From the IMG/VR virus record IMGVR_UViG_3300031707_000051, positions 1 through 41,188 of that record: DNA of 41,188 bases. One strand, given 5' to 3'. Position 1 is the stretch's first letter; the number at the start of each line of letters is the position of its first letter. Origin of the DNA: a virus. Shown here in pieces: positions 5,703 to 12,972 of this stretch. The notes under the pieces were generated by a model. It saw nothing but the letters and a program-made list of their open reading frames with translations, did no database searches and was not told where the DNA came from. A program made the position numbers and the translations under genes.

Positions 5703-6797
5703 ATGAAAATTAAACGTCAGTCAACAGAATCCCGTATTAACCAACTTCTCTCAAAAGAGGAACCATCCTATCCAATGATGGAACTTGAACAGATTGAATT
5801 GGGACTCGCATTGAATTGGTACTCACAGCACCGAGAAAAAGAGATGTCGCATAAGTACCTTGCGGAGTATTGCAAGGCGCGAGAAATGAAAGTCAAGAAT
5901 TTTCAAATCGAAGCACAAGTGAGCACACTTGGATTCGTATGTCGCATGATTACACGAGGTGCAATCCTTGATGATAAGTCGATGGAGTGGGTAGAAAAGA
6001 AACTCAAGTCCATGACAGAACTGACAGAGGAAGCGCCCGAACCGACTATCAAATCGACAACAAAGCCAGTCACGATTCAAGATCGTTTGAAAGAGAAATC
6101 CTCTAATCTCATTGGAATGCTGGATTCTGCTATTGATGAATTTATCCTCTCAGACTTTAAGAAGACGCCTAATACGCTAGAACTCATGCGGAACGAGGGA
6201 ATCACAGGAGTCCACGGACCCAATATTGTGAATTGGGGAAAGCATTGCCGCGATGAATACAGAGCCGCGATCTTGGGGAAAGATGAACAAATCGCAGAGG
6301 GATACAGCAATTTTACGTCTGTGCAATTGACGAAGATGGAAGCGTTATTCGATCAGATCATTTCCGATGCTCTCACATTGATGGGTGAAGCAATCAACCA
6401 GAGAGAACCCCGCAAGAAGAAAGTCAAAACTCCTGAACAACAAGTAAAATCACTCAAGTTCTATGCAGAAGATGCGGAACTCAAGATCAAGTCTGTGCCT
6501 CCAACACGCATGATTGGGGCAGAAGGATTGTGGTCCTATCATCGTCCAAGTCGTGTGCTGACAGTTTACGTCGCTGAAGATGCCGCAGGACTGGGGATCA
6601 AGGGATGCACAGTACTCAATTATTCCAAGAGACTGTCACGCTCCAAGAAGTTACGGAAGCCCGAAGAGATTCTTCCTCAGATTCTCTCAAGTGGGAAAAT
6701 ATATTTGAGGAAGATTATGGATGAGTTGACGACCAAGGATATGAAAATATCCGGTCGACTGAACAGTGAAACACTTTTAGTGAGGGTCATTGCTTAA
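5703..6797 (+). CDS. Conserved helical phage protein, function unknown
   Basis: 364 residues from ATG 5703; the frame is open back to 5646 but that part is the promoter. The protein is predominantly helical and charged, with a Lys/Thr-rich linker around residues 105-125 and a basic stretch (REPRKKKVKTPEQQ) near residue 245. The N-terminal block (LALNWYSQHREKE, YLAEYCKAR) and a beta-rich C-terminal block (VPPTRMIGAEGLWSYHRPSRVLTVYV) look like two domains. I recall similar proteins in far-T4 phages without a known function and do not assign one. It has its own promoter. Confidence 0.8.
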   Translation: MKIKRQSTESRINQLLSKEEPSYPMMELEQIELGLALNWYSQHREKEMSHKYLAEYCKAREMKVKNFQIEAQVSTLGFVCRMITRGAILDDKSMEWVEKKLKSMTELTEEAPEPTIKSTTKPVTIQDRLKEKSSNLIGMLDSAIDEFILSDFKKTPNTLELMRNEGITGVHGPNIVNWGKHCRDEYRAAILGKDEQIAEGYSNFTSVQLTKMEALFDQIISDALTLMGEAINQREPRKKKVKTPEQQVKSLKFYAEDAELKIKSVPPTRMIGAEGLWSYHRPSRVLTVYVAEDAAGLGIKGCTVLNYSKRLSRSKKLRKPEEILPQILSSGKIYLRKIMDELTTKDMKISGRLNSETLLVRVIA

Positions 6798-6799
6798 TC

Positions 6800-7027
6800 A
6801 TGTTGACATGGATACATGTGAATCAGCATCGGATTCGTGCGAACAAAAAGAACGGCACAAATGAGCCCGTGATTACTGTAAAGCGCGGTAGAAAGAATAC
6901 GTACTGCCATCAGGTTCATATCGAGGGTCCTTCTGACGTTATCTATTCTGGAAATGAGAAAACATTATTACCTTGTGGAGCGCGGGTCGCAGTTGCGACT
7001 GAATCACCCGTGACGATCATATCATGA
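6800..7027 (+). CDS. Small hypothetical protein upstream of RNase H
   Basis: 75 residues from ATG 6800, two bases after the previous stop. Rich in beta-formers with several basic residues (HRIRANKKNG, KRGRKNTY) and two cysteines; it resembles a small nucleic-acid-contacting beta barrel only in composition. Its TGA overlaps the ATG of the RNase H gene (ATGA), so the two are translationally coupled. No family recognised. Confidence 0.65.
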   Translation: MLTWIHVNQHRIRANKKNGTNEPVITVKRGRKNTYCHQVHIEGPSDVIYSGNEKTLLPCGARVAVATESPVTIIS

Positions 7028-7875
7028 TTATTGTGGATTTCAGCCAAATTGCATATGCGTGTATTCTGCAACACTTGGTAAGTGCAAAAGAATCGGAGAT
7101 TAACGTAGATTCCTCAAGACGACTCATCCTCAATTCCATCGGAGCGAATGTCAGGAGATTTAAGCACGAATATGGTTCTACTGTGATTGCCTGCGATGCT
7201 CCTACGTATTGGCGCACAGAATCATTCCCTCAATACAAGTATAAACGCAAGAAGGAACGTGAAAAGTCGTCGTTCAACTGGGATTCTATATATCATAGCA
7301 TTGATACACTCAAGGGAGAATTTCGAACAAATATGATGTATAAAATCTTACAGGTTGAGGGGTGCGAGGCTGACGATATTATTGCACACCTCTCACAAGT
7401 ATATGGCCCGTCAGAGAAGATTATGATTATCTCAGGAGATAAAGATTTCGCACAACTGTTGGTGAATCCCAATGTGCATCAATATTCTCCATTCCTCAAG
7501 AAGCAAATATACGATGAATTTCCTCTCATGACGCTCAAGCAGATGATTATTCGTGGAGATTTTGGGGATGGGGTTCCTAATATTCTTTCTCCTGATGATG
7601 TCTTCGTGACGGGTCGACGGCAGAAGCCCATTATGGAAAAGAAGCTTATCAACTGGCTAAATACCCCCGCTGAGGAATTTTGTATTGAGGGAGACATGCT
7701 AAAGAATTACAGACGCAACGAAATTCTTATTGACTTGAGGCGCATTCCAGTGGACGTACGAGCCAGGATTGGGAAAGAATATGACGATGCCCCGACGCAC
7801 AGTAGAGGACACTTCCTTCATTATCTCGCCTCAAGTGGACTTAAAGAATTGACCGCGAATATCGAAAATTTTTAA
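7024..7875 (+). CDS. rnh: T4 RNase H-like 5'-3' exonuclease (FEN family)
   Basis: 283 residues versus 305 in T4. The FEN/RNase H metal-binding motifs are visible: VDFSQIA at the N-terminus, CDAPTYWR, the EGCEADDIIA block with E115, D117 and D118, ISGDKDFAQL, and GDFGDGVPNI. T4 RNase H removes RNA primers and adjacent DNA from the 5' ends of Okazaki fragments, working with gp32. The C-terminal basic region would contact DNA. The start overlaps the upstream stop by ATGA, with a weak ribosome-binding site, consistent with coupled translation. In T4 this gene sits near dsbA; here it is about 8 kb away from dsbA. Confidence 0.93.
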   Translation: MIIVDFSQIAYACILQHLVSAKESEINVDSSRRLILNSIGANVRRFKHEYGSTVIACDAPTYWRTESFPQYKYKRKKEREKSSFNWDSIYHSIDTLKGEFRTNMMYKILQVEGCEADDIIAHLSQVYGPSEKIMIISGDKDFAQLLVNPNVHQYSPFLKKQIYDEFPLMTLKQMIIRGDFGDGVPNILSPDDVFVTGRRQKPIMEKKLINWLNTPAEEFCIEGDMLKNYRRNEILIDLRRIPVDVRARIGKEYDDAPTHSRGHFLHYLASSGLKELTANIENF

Positions 7876-7888
7876 CAAAGGAGAGTTT

Positions 7889-8392
7889 ATGAATTACGCG
7901 AGTTTCCTTTTTTCGGAGATATTTAAGGAGTTTGATAAAGCTAAGACGCGAGAACAGAGAATAGCTGTCTTGCAGAAGTATGGGTTTGCAAACGTTTGGT
8001 TCCGCGAATTCCTAAACTATTCTTTCAACCCCAAGATCAAGTTCGACATCGATAAGATTCCAGGTTATAAACCAGCGGTGGAACCAGAGGGACTGTGTTT
8101 CTCCAATCTTAGTAATGAGATGCGACGACTCTATATTTTCATTCAGGGACATCCGAAGCGGGTTGCCAAGCTGAGTGCGAAGAAGGAATCCTCCATTCTC
8201 CATAGTGTTCTCAGTACCATCCACAAGGACGAAGCTGAATTATTGGTGAAGTGTTTCACGAAAGACTTGGACATTAAGTTTCTCACACCGTCCTTAGTGA
8301 AGGAAGCGTTCCCCAATCTTCCCTTTGTATTGGAAGATTCAACAGTTACACCACCCGTGAAGTTGCTCAAGACGAAGGTGGTGAAAGCGTGA
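7889..8392 (+). CDS. Conserved T4-like protein (DUF6433-like)
   Basis: 167 residues from ATG 7889 with AAAGGAG upstream. Helical, with an N-terminal region (FSEIFKEFDKAKTREQRIAVL), a FNPKIKFDI segment, RRLYIFIQGHP in the middle, and a C-terminal LTPSLVKEAFPNLP. This pattern matches a small protein repeatedly found beside RNase H in far-T4 phages that I recall as DUF6433; the name is from memory. Function unknown. The stop overlaps the GTG of the next small gene. Confidence 0.75.
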   Translation: MNYASFLFSEIFKEFDKAKTREQRIAVLQKYGFANVWFREFLNYSFNPKIKFDIDKIPGYKPAVEPEGLCFSNLSNEMRRLYIFIQGHPKRVAKLSAKKESSILHSVLSTIHKDEAELLVKCFTKDLDIKFLTPSLVKEAFPNLPFVLEDSTVTPPVKLLKTKVVKA

Positions 8393-8562
8393 ATACAATC
8401 GAAGTTCAATTGGTTAAACTGACTGATGGACGTACAGCACTGAAGTTTCCCAATACTGGACCTTTGTGGGATATGGAAGGCTATTATCTGCCTTCTCAGG
8501 ATGGCGGCACACTTTTGAAAATGAGCGCGGCACACATAGAGTTTTTGGTGCCGAAGGCATAG
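8389..8562 (+). CDS. Small hypothetical protein (57 aa)
   Basis: GTG 8389 to TAG 8560-8562, overlapping the previous stop by four bases (GTGA), then one base before the glycosyltransferase start. The product is mostly beta (IEVQLVKLTDGRTALKF) and ends in HIEFLVPKA; possibly a small SH3-like barrel, but no family is recognised. Tight packing on both sides with overlapping start supports its being real. Confidence 0.65.
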   Translation: MNTIEVQLVKLTDGRTALKFPNTGPLWDMEGYYLPSQDGGTLLKMSAAHIEFLVPKA

Positions 8563-8563
8563 T

Positions 8564-9319
8564 ATGAAATCATTCGCAGTCATTACTCCCACGATTGGCT
8601 CTAAGCACCTGAAGTGGAACATTGAGTCGCTTCGGGGGCAGGATTGCACCCATTATATCGTGGTGGATGGAGAGAAACATTATGCCGACGTGGACCGGAT
8701 TCTCTTAGACACTAATCAACGGTGGAGCGATAAGCTGAAAATTATTTATCTGCAAGAGAATGTCGGTAAAGGCTGGTATGGACATAGGGTTTACGCTGCG
8801 GCGTCCTTCCTGGTCAACGAAGATGTCCTCTGTTACTTGGATGAGGATAATTCCGTAGACCGCAATTATATTGAGGAATTTCAGAAGGTTTTAGAGGAGA
8901 ATAAATATCAGTGGGCGTATACCCTCAGAACTATTATGGATAATGAGGGAAATATGGTTGCCCAGGATAACTGTGAAAGTCTTGGACATTGGCCTGTACA
9001 GTTCGATGAGTCTCGATTCCATATCGACACAGGATGCTTTGCAATTCCAAGAGAATTAGCTGTGAAAGTCGGACAACATTGGTATGGACAATGGGGTGCA
9101 GATCGGCAGTTCTTTGCAGCCGTGAAAGCGTTTGCTCCTGAATTTGGATGTACAGGAAAGCACACACTCAATTATAGAATGGGTAGTGAAACAAGTAGAG
9201 CCACGAGAGAGATGTTCATTCGGGGAAATTCCATAGCGCAAACTCGATATATGAGTGAGGAGAACTACCCTTGGCACAATCTAAGAAACCGGAGAAAATT
9301 GCAGATAAACCTCTCGTAG
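8564..9319 (+). CDS. Family 2-like glycosyltransferase (GT-A fold)
   Basis: 251 residues. The N-terminus FAVITPTIGSKHLKWNIESL is typical of GT-A enzymes, with a VVDGEKHY turn and a metal/nucleotide-sugar motif YLDEDN (D93, D95) followed by a helical insert and an acceptor domain with IDTGCFAIPR and WGADRQFF. It transfers a sugar from an activated donor to an unknown acceptor; in phages such enzymes modify DNA bases, capsid or host surface glycans, and none can be chosen here. There are no membrane segments. Its 3' end overlaps the ClpP gene by 49 bases. Confidence 0.85.
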   Translation: MKSFAVITPTIGSKHLKWNIESLRGQDCTHYIVVDGEKHYADVDRILLDTNQRWSDKLKIIYLQENVGKGWYGHRVYAAASFLVNEDVLCYLDEDNSVDRNYIEEFQKVLEENKYQWAYTLRTIMDNEGNMVAQDNCESLGHWPVQFDESRFHIDTGCFAIPRELAVKVGQHWYGQWGADRQFFAAVKAFAPEFGCTGKHTLNYRMGSETSRATREMFIRGNSIAQTRYMSEENYPWHNLRNRRKLQINLS

Positions 9320-9909
9320 CCCACAAGGATTCAGAACCCACCATAATCATACAAGAGCCGGACTTTGATCTGATTGGGCAGGGTCTACTTGGAAATCATG
9401 TTCATTTTCTGACAGGGGAACTTGGTGACGAAAATATCAGTAGGGCTATTCAGTGGATTGTTTTTGAACATACGAATGCTGTCAAACCGGATCGTCTGAT
9501 ACTCTACATCAATTCTGGTGGAGGAGACCTGTATAGTGCCTTTGCACTGGTTGACATAATGACATTATCCACGATTCCCGTTTACACAGTAGGGATCGGA
9601 AATATCATGTCCGCCGCTGCACTGATATTCGCATGTGGAGCAAAGGGACACCGTTATGTCGCCCCCCACACGGGGATCATGATGCACGAATTTTACACTG
9701 ACATGGAAGGTAAGGAGCACGAGATCAAAGCATCTATGACGGAGATGATTAACTGCCGTGCAAGGGTGAATGAATTGTTGACGGATCATTGTGGCATAAC
9801 TGAAAAGAAAATCAAAGAGACACTGTTACAGTCTTCCGATGTGTGGTTGACAGCAAAAGAAGCAATCAGGTGTAAATTAGCAGATAAAATGCTCACTCAA
9901 ATATTATAG
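9271..9909 (+). CDS. ClpP-like serine protease
   Basis: 212 residues from TTG 9271, chosen because AGGAG (9257-9261) lies nine bases upstream and no later start keeps the fold. The catalytic triad is visible: S114 in GNIMSAAAL, H139 in GIMMHEF and D190 in SSDVWL; INSGGGDLYSAFALVD is the ClpP oxyanion-loop region. ClpP forms a barrel peptidase normally fed by Clp ATPases; no ATPase partner is in the window, so it may work with host ClpX/ClpA, or act alone as in phage proheads. The first 30 residues are a charged extension. Its position among early genes, not with head genes, makes a head maturation role less likely. Confidence 0.9.
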   Translation: MAQSKKPEKIADKPLVAHKDSEPTIIIQEPDFDLIGQGLLGNHVHFLTGELGDENISRAIQWIVFEHTNAVKPDRLILYINSGGGDLYSAFALVDIMTLSTIPVYTVGIGNIMSAAALIFACGAKGHRYVAPHTGIMMHEFYTDMEGKEHEIKASMTEMINCRARVNELLTDHCGITEKKIKETLLQSSDVWLTAKEAIRCKLADKMLTQIL

Positions 9910-9917
9910 GAGGGTCC

Positions 9918-10073
9918 ATGTACGGTAGTAAACAGTTGGTGAAGAGAGAGAAGCCAAGAAAATTGCGACGGCAGGAAGAGGAAGTCCGAGACAAGCAACG
10001 GAAGAAGCAGCAGCAAAAGCAGATGACCCTGAACCGCGGTTACGATATGTGGGAGGATTCCGAACATGAGTGA
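9918..10073 (+). CDS. Very basic small protein (51 aa)
   Basis: ATG 9918 with AGGAGGG directly upstream, to TGA 10071-10073. The middle is an uninterrupted stretch of Arg, Lys, Glu and Gln (KREKPRKLRRQEEEV and KQRKKQQQKQ), predicting a single charged helix, then NRGYDMWEDSE. Nucleic-acid or protein binding is plausible; no family recognised. The strong ribosome-binding site and overlap with the next gene support it. Confidence 0.6.
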   Translation: MYGSKQLVKREKPRKLRRQEEEVRDKQRKKQQQKQMTLNRGYDMWEDSEHE

Positions 10074-10248
10074 ACTAAAACAGGAAATTTTCAATGCTGA
10101 GTGTGCAGTCGCCGCAGCAAAACTTGTCGTGCGACAGTCACAGGAGAGTTTGATGCTTGCTCAAGAGACGTTGGAAGTCCTGAAGCTCAGATCAGCACGA
10201 ATGACAAATGAAAACGTTGTCGATACAAGGACATTGCTCAATGGATAA
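10066..10248 (+). CDS. Small coiled-coil protein (60 aa)
   Basis: ATG 10066 overlaps the previous stop by eight bases; GGAGGA lies about 11 bases upstream. The first 45 residues form one amphipathic helix (ELKQEIFNAECAVAAAKLVV followed by a Gln/Leu-rich helix), consistent with a coiled coil. Function unknown. Its last eight bases overlap the TusA start. Confidence 0.6.
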   Translation: MSELKQEIFNAECAVAAAKLVVRQSQESLMLAQETLEVLKLRSARMTNENVVDTRTLLNG

Positions 10249-10477
10249 CATCACTCACGAAGAGTGTGATTGTCGAGGATTAGAATGTCCGCTTCCTATA
10301 CTCCAAGTACGTCTACGCTTGAACGAAATGTTTAAGGGTGATACGCTAACGATCTATGCTGATGATGAGTCCTTTGATAAGGACTTCCTAAAATTCTGTC
10401 AACTCGCTGATATAGTCCTTTTGTTTAAGAAGGAATGTGGGGGTTTTCAGGAGTATTTCGTTCAGGTAATCAAGTAA
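10241..10477 (+). CDS. TusA/SirA-family sulfur carrier
   Basis: 78 residues from ATG 10241 (AAGGA about eight bases upstream); an in-frame ATG at 10208 lies inside the previous gene and is not preferred. The family signature CRGLECPLPILQVRLRLNEM is present with the sulfur-accepting cysteine C16 in the CPxP motif, followed by GDTLTIYADDESFDKDFLKF. E. coli TusA is 81 residues and passes persulfide sulfur to TusBCD/MnmA for s2U34 in tRNA Lys, Glu and Gln; other members serve molybdenum cofactor or sulfur metabolism. A phage copy may support tRNA thiolation during infection (inference). Partners are not encoded in the window. Confidence 0.88.
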   Translation: MDNITHEECDCRGLECPLPILQVRLRLNEMFKGDTLTIYADDESFDKDFLKFCQLADIVLLFKKECGGFQEYFVQVIK

Positions 10478-10513
10478 TCAATGAAAACAACAGTTTACAT
10501 GATACAATAATAC

Positions 10514-10541
10514 TTGCTTTTTTTGGGAGACGTGTTATACT
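10514..10541 (+). promoter_or_regulatory. Sigma70-type promoter for the HD-domain gene
   Basis: TTGCTT 10514-10519 and TGTTATACT with -10 at 10536-10541 (TATACT), spacer 16. The predicted start falls at about 10547-10549, which is the A or T of ATG 10548, so the transcript would be leaderless. The -10 neighbourhood GTGTTATACT is the same as in the RlaP promoter at 1274-1281. Confidence 0.7.
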
Positions 10542-10547
10542 CATTTC

Positions 10548-11099
10548 ATGGAACAGACACCCACAAGAACATCTCCTCTCATCGAACGTGCTCGCGTGTT
10601 CGCTACCACTGCCCATGAGGCAGTCGGACAGAAGCGGAAATACACGGATGAGCCCTACATCATACACCCCTCACAAGTCGCCAGGATCGTCCAATCCGTA
10701 CCTGGGCACACTGCACAAATGGTTGCGTCTGCTTATCTCCATGATGTGATAGAGGATACGAAAGTTACTGAAGATGAATTATTTGTGGAATTTGGAGAAG
10801 AAGTCACGAACCTTGTTGTGTGGCTGACGAAGATCACGAAGCCAGAGGATGGGAACCGTGCTCACCGCATGAATCTTGAGCGTGTACGACTTGGAAAAGC
10901 ACCCGCTGAAGCACAGACAGTTAAAGTTGCAGACCTCATTGCGAATGCGGGAAGTATCATGGAATTTGATCCTTCTTTTGCGAAAGTCTATCTGAAGGAA
11001 AAGAAGGAACTTCTTGACGTGCTCACGAAAGCAGATGCGACGTTACGTTGTGCAGCGTATATCACGGTGAACTATGAATTGTTCATGAGGGAGAGTTAA
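10548..11099 (+). CDS. HD-domain alarmone hydrolase (MESH1/SpoT-like)
   Basis: 183 residues. The (p)ppGpp hydrolase-type HD motifs are present: YIIHPSQVARIV, the metal/water motif H65-D66-VI-E69-D70-T, and KVADLIANAG, the K..DxxxN segment that contacts the nucleotide. MESH1-like single-domain enzymes remove the 3' pyrophosphate from (p)ppGpp; there is no synthetase domain here. Phage homologues may blunt the stringent response or neutralise alarmone-type toxins; that role is inference. ATG 10548 coincides with the predicted transcription start, so translation would begin without a leader. Confidence 0.88.
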   Translation: MEQTPTRTSPLIERARVFATTAHEAVGQKRKYTDEPYIIHPSQVARIVQSVPGHTAQMVASAYLHDVIEDTKVTEDELFVEFGEEVTNLVVWLTKITKPEDGNRAHRMNLERVRLGKAPAEAQTVKVADLIANAGSIMEFDPSFAKVYLKEKKELLDVLTKADATLRCAAYITVNYELFMRES

Positions 11100-11100
11100 C

Positions 11101-11331
11101 ATGGAATATCTCCTTTATTACTTCGCGGGAATACTTATCTTGGTTGTGGGTTATGTATTGGGAGTCATTGATGAACGCAAGAACGGTCCAGCAGCAGACC
11201 AGAAGCGGTTAGATATTGAGGTTGCTGCCTACTACGGCATGAAGAATGAGTTCGCTGAATTGGAGGAATCTCTTAGGTGCATAGATAATGAAGTGTCCAG
11301 CAAGTCCATCATTAAATTCTCTAATTCATAA
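11101..11331 (+). CDS. Small membrane-anchored protein
   Basis: 76 residues from ATG 11101, one base after the previous stop with GGGAG upstream. One N-terminal transmembrane helix (YLLYYFAGILILVVGYVLGV), then a hydrophilic, acidic helical domain likely in the cytoplasm. No family recognised. It heads a run of tiny membrane proteins (11101-11912). Confidence 0.7.
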   Translation: MEYLLYYFAGILILVVGYVLGVIDERKNGPAADQKRLDIEVAAYYGMKNEFAELEESLRCIDNEVSSKSIIKFSNS

Positions 11332-11342
11332 GGGGTGAAATA

Positions 11343-11525
11343 ATGGGACTCTTAGCAATGATTACGGGTGTTGGATTGGGAATGTTTGTTGGGGTGACCG
11401 CGGGGTTCGGATTAGGACATCTCAAGTCTGGTGTGAAACGAGCAGAGGAAGCCGCAGAAAATGATCCTGTTGTGCAACAAATCGTTCTCCGTGAACGATT
11501 GAAATTGAAAGGATTGATAAAATAA
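11343..11525 (+). CDS. Glycine-zipper small membrane protein
   Basis: 60 residues from ATG 11343, shortly after the previous stop with GGGGTGAAATA upstream. Residues 3-27 form one transmembrane helix rich in spaced glycines (GVGLGMFVGVTAGFGLGHL), a glycine-zipper pattern favouring helix-helix packing, followed by a charged helix. Possibly oligomeric in the inner membrane; a holin-like role cannot be shown. TAA overlaps the next ATG (TAATG). Confidence 0.65.
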   Translation: MGLLAMITGVGLGMFVGVTAGFGLGHLKSGVKRAEEAAENDPVVQQIVLRERLKLKGLIK

Positions 11526-11701
11526 TGTCAACCCAAAAGAGGAACAAAGCTGAACATCCGAGTTGTGATAAGCAACTCGAAGAGATTCCTTTGTTAGAAG
11601 AGGGTGATGAACTGGAAGAGTTATATAAGAAATTTGAAATAGAGGGAGACGAGGAAATCGGGGAGTTTCCCAATATCAAGAAGTTGTATTATGACCAATG
11701 A
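11525..11701 (+). CDS. Small acidic protein (58 aa)
   Basis: ATG 11525 overlaps the previous stop by one base; ends at TGA 11699-11701, eleven bases into the next gene. Very acidic between residues 19 and 48 (LEEIPLLEEGDELEELYKKF), likely helical and soluble. Acidic small phage proteins are often DNA mimics or inhibitors of host proteins, but nothing here proves that. No family recognised. Confidence 0.65.
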   Translation: MSTQKRNKAEHPSCDKQLEEIPLLEEGDELEELYKKFEIEGDEEIGEFPNIKKLYYDQ

Positions 11702-11912
11702 CACTCTGATAACATGGATGATAAGTGCATTGGGTGTTCTTGTAGTTAGTGTTGTCCTCGTTGGAGGATGGTGGTCGCAGAGTTACAAGTGCGAGAGCCG
11801 TTGGGCTGAAAGCGGTATGAAGTCGCACTTCAGTCTTGTCACTGGCTGCATGATCCAAGTTGCACCAGGGAAGATTATTCCGCAAGACAGTTATCGGGAA
11901 ATTCCTAATTAA
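11691..11912 (+). CDS. Small membrane protein with conserved Cys pair
   Basis: 73 residues from ATG 11691. A transmembrane helix at about residues 7-27 is followed by a periplasm-type domain CESRWAESGMKSHF ... GCMIQVAPGKIIP. The pattern C-x3-W-x-x-S-G ... G-C-x-I ... G-x-x-I-P recurs in many small phage and bacterial membrane proteins of unknown function, and the two cysteines could form a disulfide. Function unknown. Confidence 0.7.
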   Translation: MTNDTLITWMISALGVLVVSVVLVGGWWSQSYKCESRWAESGMKSHFSLVTGCMIQVAPGKIIPQDSYREIPN

Positions 11913-11941
11913 CGTGCGCTAAGATAAATAAGGAGAACATT

Positions 11942-12157
11942 ATGGCAAAGTCTGAGAGTCCACAGGGTAAAGGAACGCGAGCAGTAATGGGTTCATGGCT
12001 CTCAACAAAGAAGCACATGACGTACACGAAGTACTCACAATTACCCACTTCGGAGAAGTTAGTCATTCAGAAGGAATACGGTGGACGAGGAAAGGGGTCA
12101 GTACGTGAGCCTGGACAAAGCAATCCAACACAAGAAGGAACGCCGGCAGCCGTATAG
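11942..12157 (+). CDS. Small basic hypothetical protein
   Basis: 71 residues from ATG 11942 with AGGAG at 11931-11935. Polar, glycine- and lysine-rich (GGRGKGSVREPGQSN) and probably disordered. A GATAAATA box at 11923-11930 resembles the late-promoter motif, but initiation there would remove the Shine-Dalgarno sequence, so I do not call it. No family recognised. The 3' end overlaps the following Cys-rich gene. Confidence 0.6.
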   Translation: MAKSESPQGKGTRAVMGSWLSTKKHMTYTKYSQLPTSEKLVIQKEYGGRGKGSVREPGQSNPTQEGTPAAV

Positions 12158-12284
12158 GAGATCGAAGAGTTTCGATCCAAGTTGCCGCAACCATGGACGT
12201 TGTTCGTGGTGCGTTAGCAATCGCACGTTTCACGACCAGAAGGCGGAAGCATCGGCTGACAATCGAAGTGAGGAGACTGAGTAG
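12105..12284 (+). CDS. Small zinc-finger-like protein (SFDPSCRNHG motif)
   Basis: 59 residues from GTG 12105, within the end of the previous gene in another frame. The segment KSFDPSCRNHGRCSWCVSNR places C27, H30, C33 and C36 in a compact array able to bind zinc. I have seen the same SFDPSCRNHG-x-C-x-x-C-x-x-NR signature in small basic proteins of several myoviruses; function unknown. The conserved motif makes this frame more likely real than its length suggests, though the start codon is uncertain. Confidence 0.6.
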   Translation: MSLDKAIQHKKERRQPYRRSKSFDPSCRNHGRCSWCVSNRTFHDQKAEASADNRSEETE

Positions 12285-12332
12285 ATGCTGGATTTCTTGG
12301 ATGTTAATATTTCATAAAAGGAGAATTTCGCA

Positions 12333-12530
12333 GTGAAGAAGGAAATGATTACACCGAGGGGGATTAGCAGCGAGAATTTAAGACTTCTCGTAGATGATTG
12401 GATTAAAGAAGGAAATCAGGTCACGCTTTGCAGTCAGGGCATTGCGTTGAATTTCATAACGCCAGATTCCCCTAGAGTGGAAGTTCCGAAACGTATACGT
12501 CAAATCATAAGAAATAAGAAGAAGAAGTAG
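12333..12530 (+). CDS. Small hypothetical protein
   Basis: 65 residues from GTG 12333, with AGGAG nine bases upstream; ATG 12345 is an alternative. Pattern: helix (SENLRLLVDDWIKEGNQVTL), short beta part, and a very basic tail (KRIRQIIRNKKKK) that could contact nucleic acid. No family recognised. Followed directly by a promoter, so it ends its transcription unit. Confidence 0.6.
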   Translation: MKKEMITPRGISSENLRLLVDDWIKEGNQVTLCSQGIALNFITPDSPRVEVPKRIRQIIRNKKKK

Positions 12531-12531
12531 C

Positions 12532-12560
12532 TTGACTTTTCTCTTTCAGTGTGTTATTGT
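12532..12560 (+). promoter_or_regulatory. Sigma70-type promoter for the winged-helix gene
   Basis: TTGACT 12532-12537 and TATTGT 12555-12560 with a 17-base spacer. The -10 is weak (four of six). The predicted start near 12567 leaves an 18-base leader with GGAG at 12572-12575 before ATG 12585. Confidence 0.6.
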
Positions 12561-12584
12561 GTCATTTCACTGGAGATGATAATT

Positions 12585-12896
12585 ATGGGACGCGGTAAAT
12601 CAACGTGTGTGACTCAATCGGAAAAATTGTTGTTGATACTCTTGGACGGTCATGAAACTTCAGTGGATGAGATAACCACTTGTCTGGGTGGTGAAATCGT
12701 GCTCAATCGAATCGCCGCGTATATCTGGGACCTCAAGCAGATTGGAGCATATATCAAGCGCAATCGAGTAGGAAAACTTATTGTCTCCTACCAACTGGAC
12801 AACACAGAGGAGATGCACTCTTACGCACTAAAGAGGGGATTGATAGCACCTCCCATTGCGCCCCTCTCCCTCTCAGATTTTGCCGTCTCTTCATAA
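12585..12896 (+). CDS. Winged-helix-like DNA-binding protein
   Basis: 103 residues from ATG 12585, chosen because the promoter overlaps the earlier in-frame ATG at 12549. The sequence QSEKLLLILLDGHETSVDEI ... EIVLNRIAAYIWDLKQIGAYI ... GKLIVSYQL fits a winged-helix: helix 1, a turn, a recognition helix, then a beta wing. It probably regulates transcription, of phage or host genes unknown. It has its own promoter, and the downstream phosphoesterase may share the transcript through a structured intergenic RNA. Confidence 0.65.
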   Translation: MGRGKSTCVTQSEKLLLILLDGHETSVDEITTCLGGEIVLNRIAAYIWDLKQIGAYIKRNRVGKLIVSYQLDNTEEMHSYALKRGLIAPPIAPLSLSDFAVSS

Positions 12897-12902
12897 TATA
12901 AC

Positions 12903-12972
12903 GCTCGCACACATCCGAGGTCTACTCGGCCAATAGCAGAACTGAGGAACATGAAAACTGCCGTGTGCGAGC
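12903..12972 (+). ncRNA. Structured RNA leader (three-way junction) before the phosphoesterase
   Basis: A perfect 10-bp stem, GCTCGCACAC 12903-12912 with GTGTGCGAGC 12963-12972, closes a junction holding a second hairpin CCGAG-GTCTA-CTCGG 12915-12929 and a third stem GCAG 12936-12939 with CTGC 12958-12961 around an 18-base loop. Nothing follows that looks like a U-tract, so it is not a terminator. It ends 13 bases before the phosphoesterase ATG. The architecture suggests a riboswitch-like or processing element; I do not recognise the class. Confidence 0.55.

Noticed and set aside
6802-6807. TTGACA inside the gene at 6800 as a promoter
   Set aside because: No acceptable -10 element lies 16-18 bases downstream.
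11923-11930. GATAAATA before the gene at 11942 as a late promoter
   Set aside because: The predicted start would delete the Shine-Dalgarno sequence of that gene, and the surrounding genes are early types.
12942-12957. Hammerhead-like core CTGAGGA ... GAAAA in the structured leader
   Set aside because: CTGAGGA fits CUGANGA and GAAA follows, but stem II is only four bases, there is no UH cleavage site or stem I in the right place, and GCAG/CTGC pairing explains the region better.
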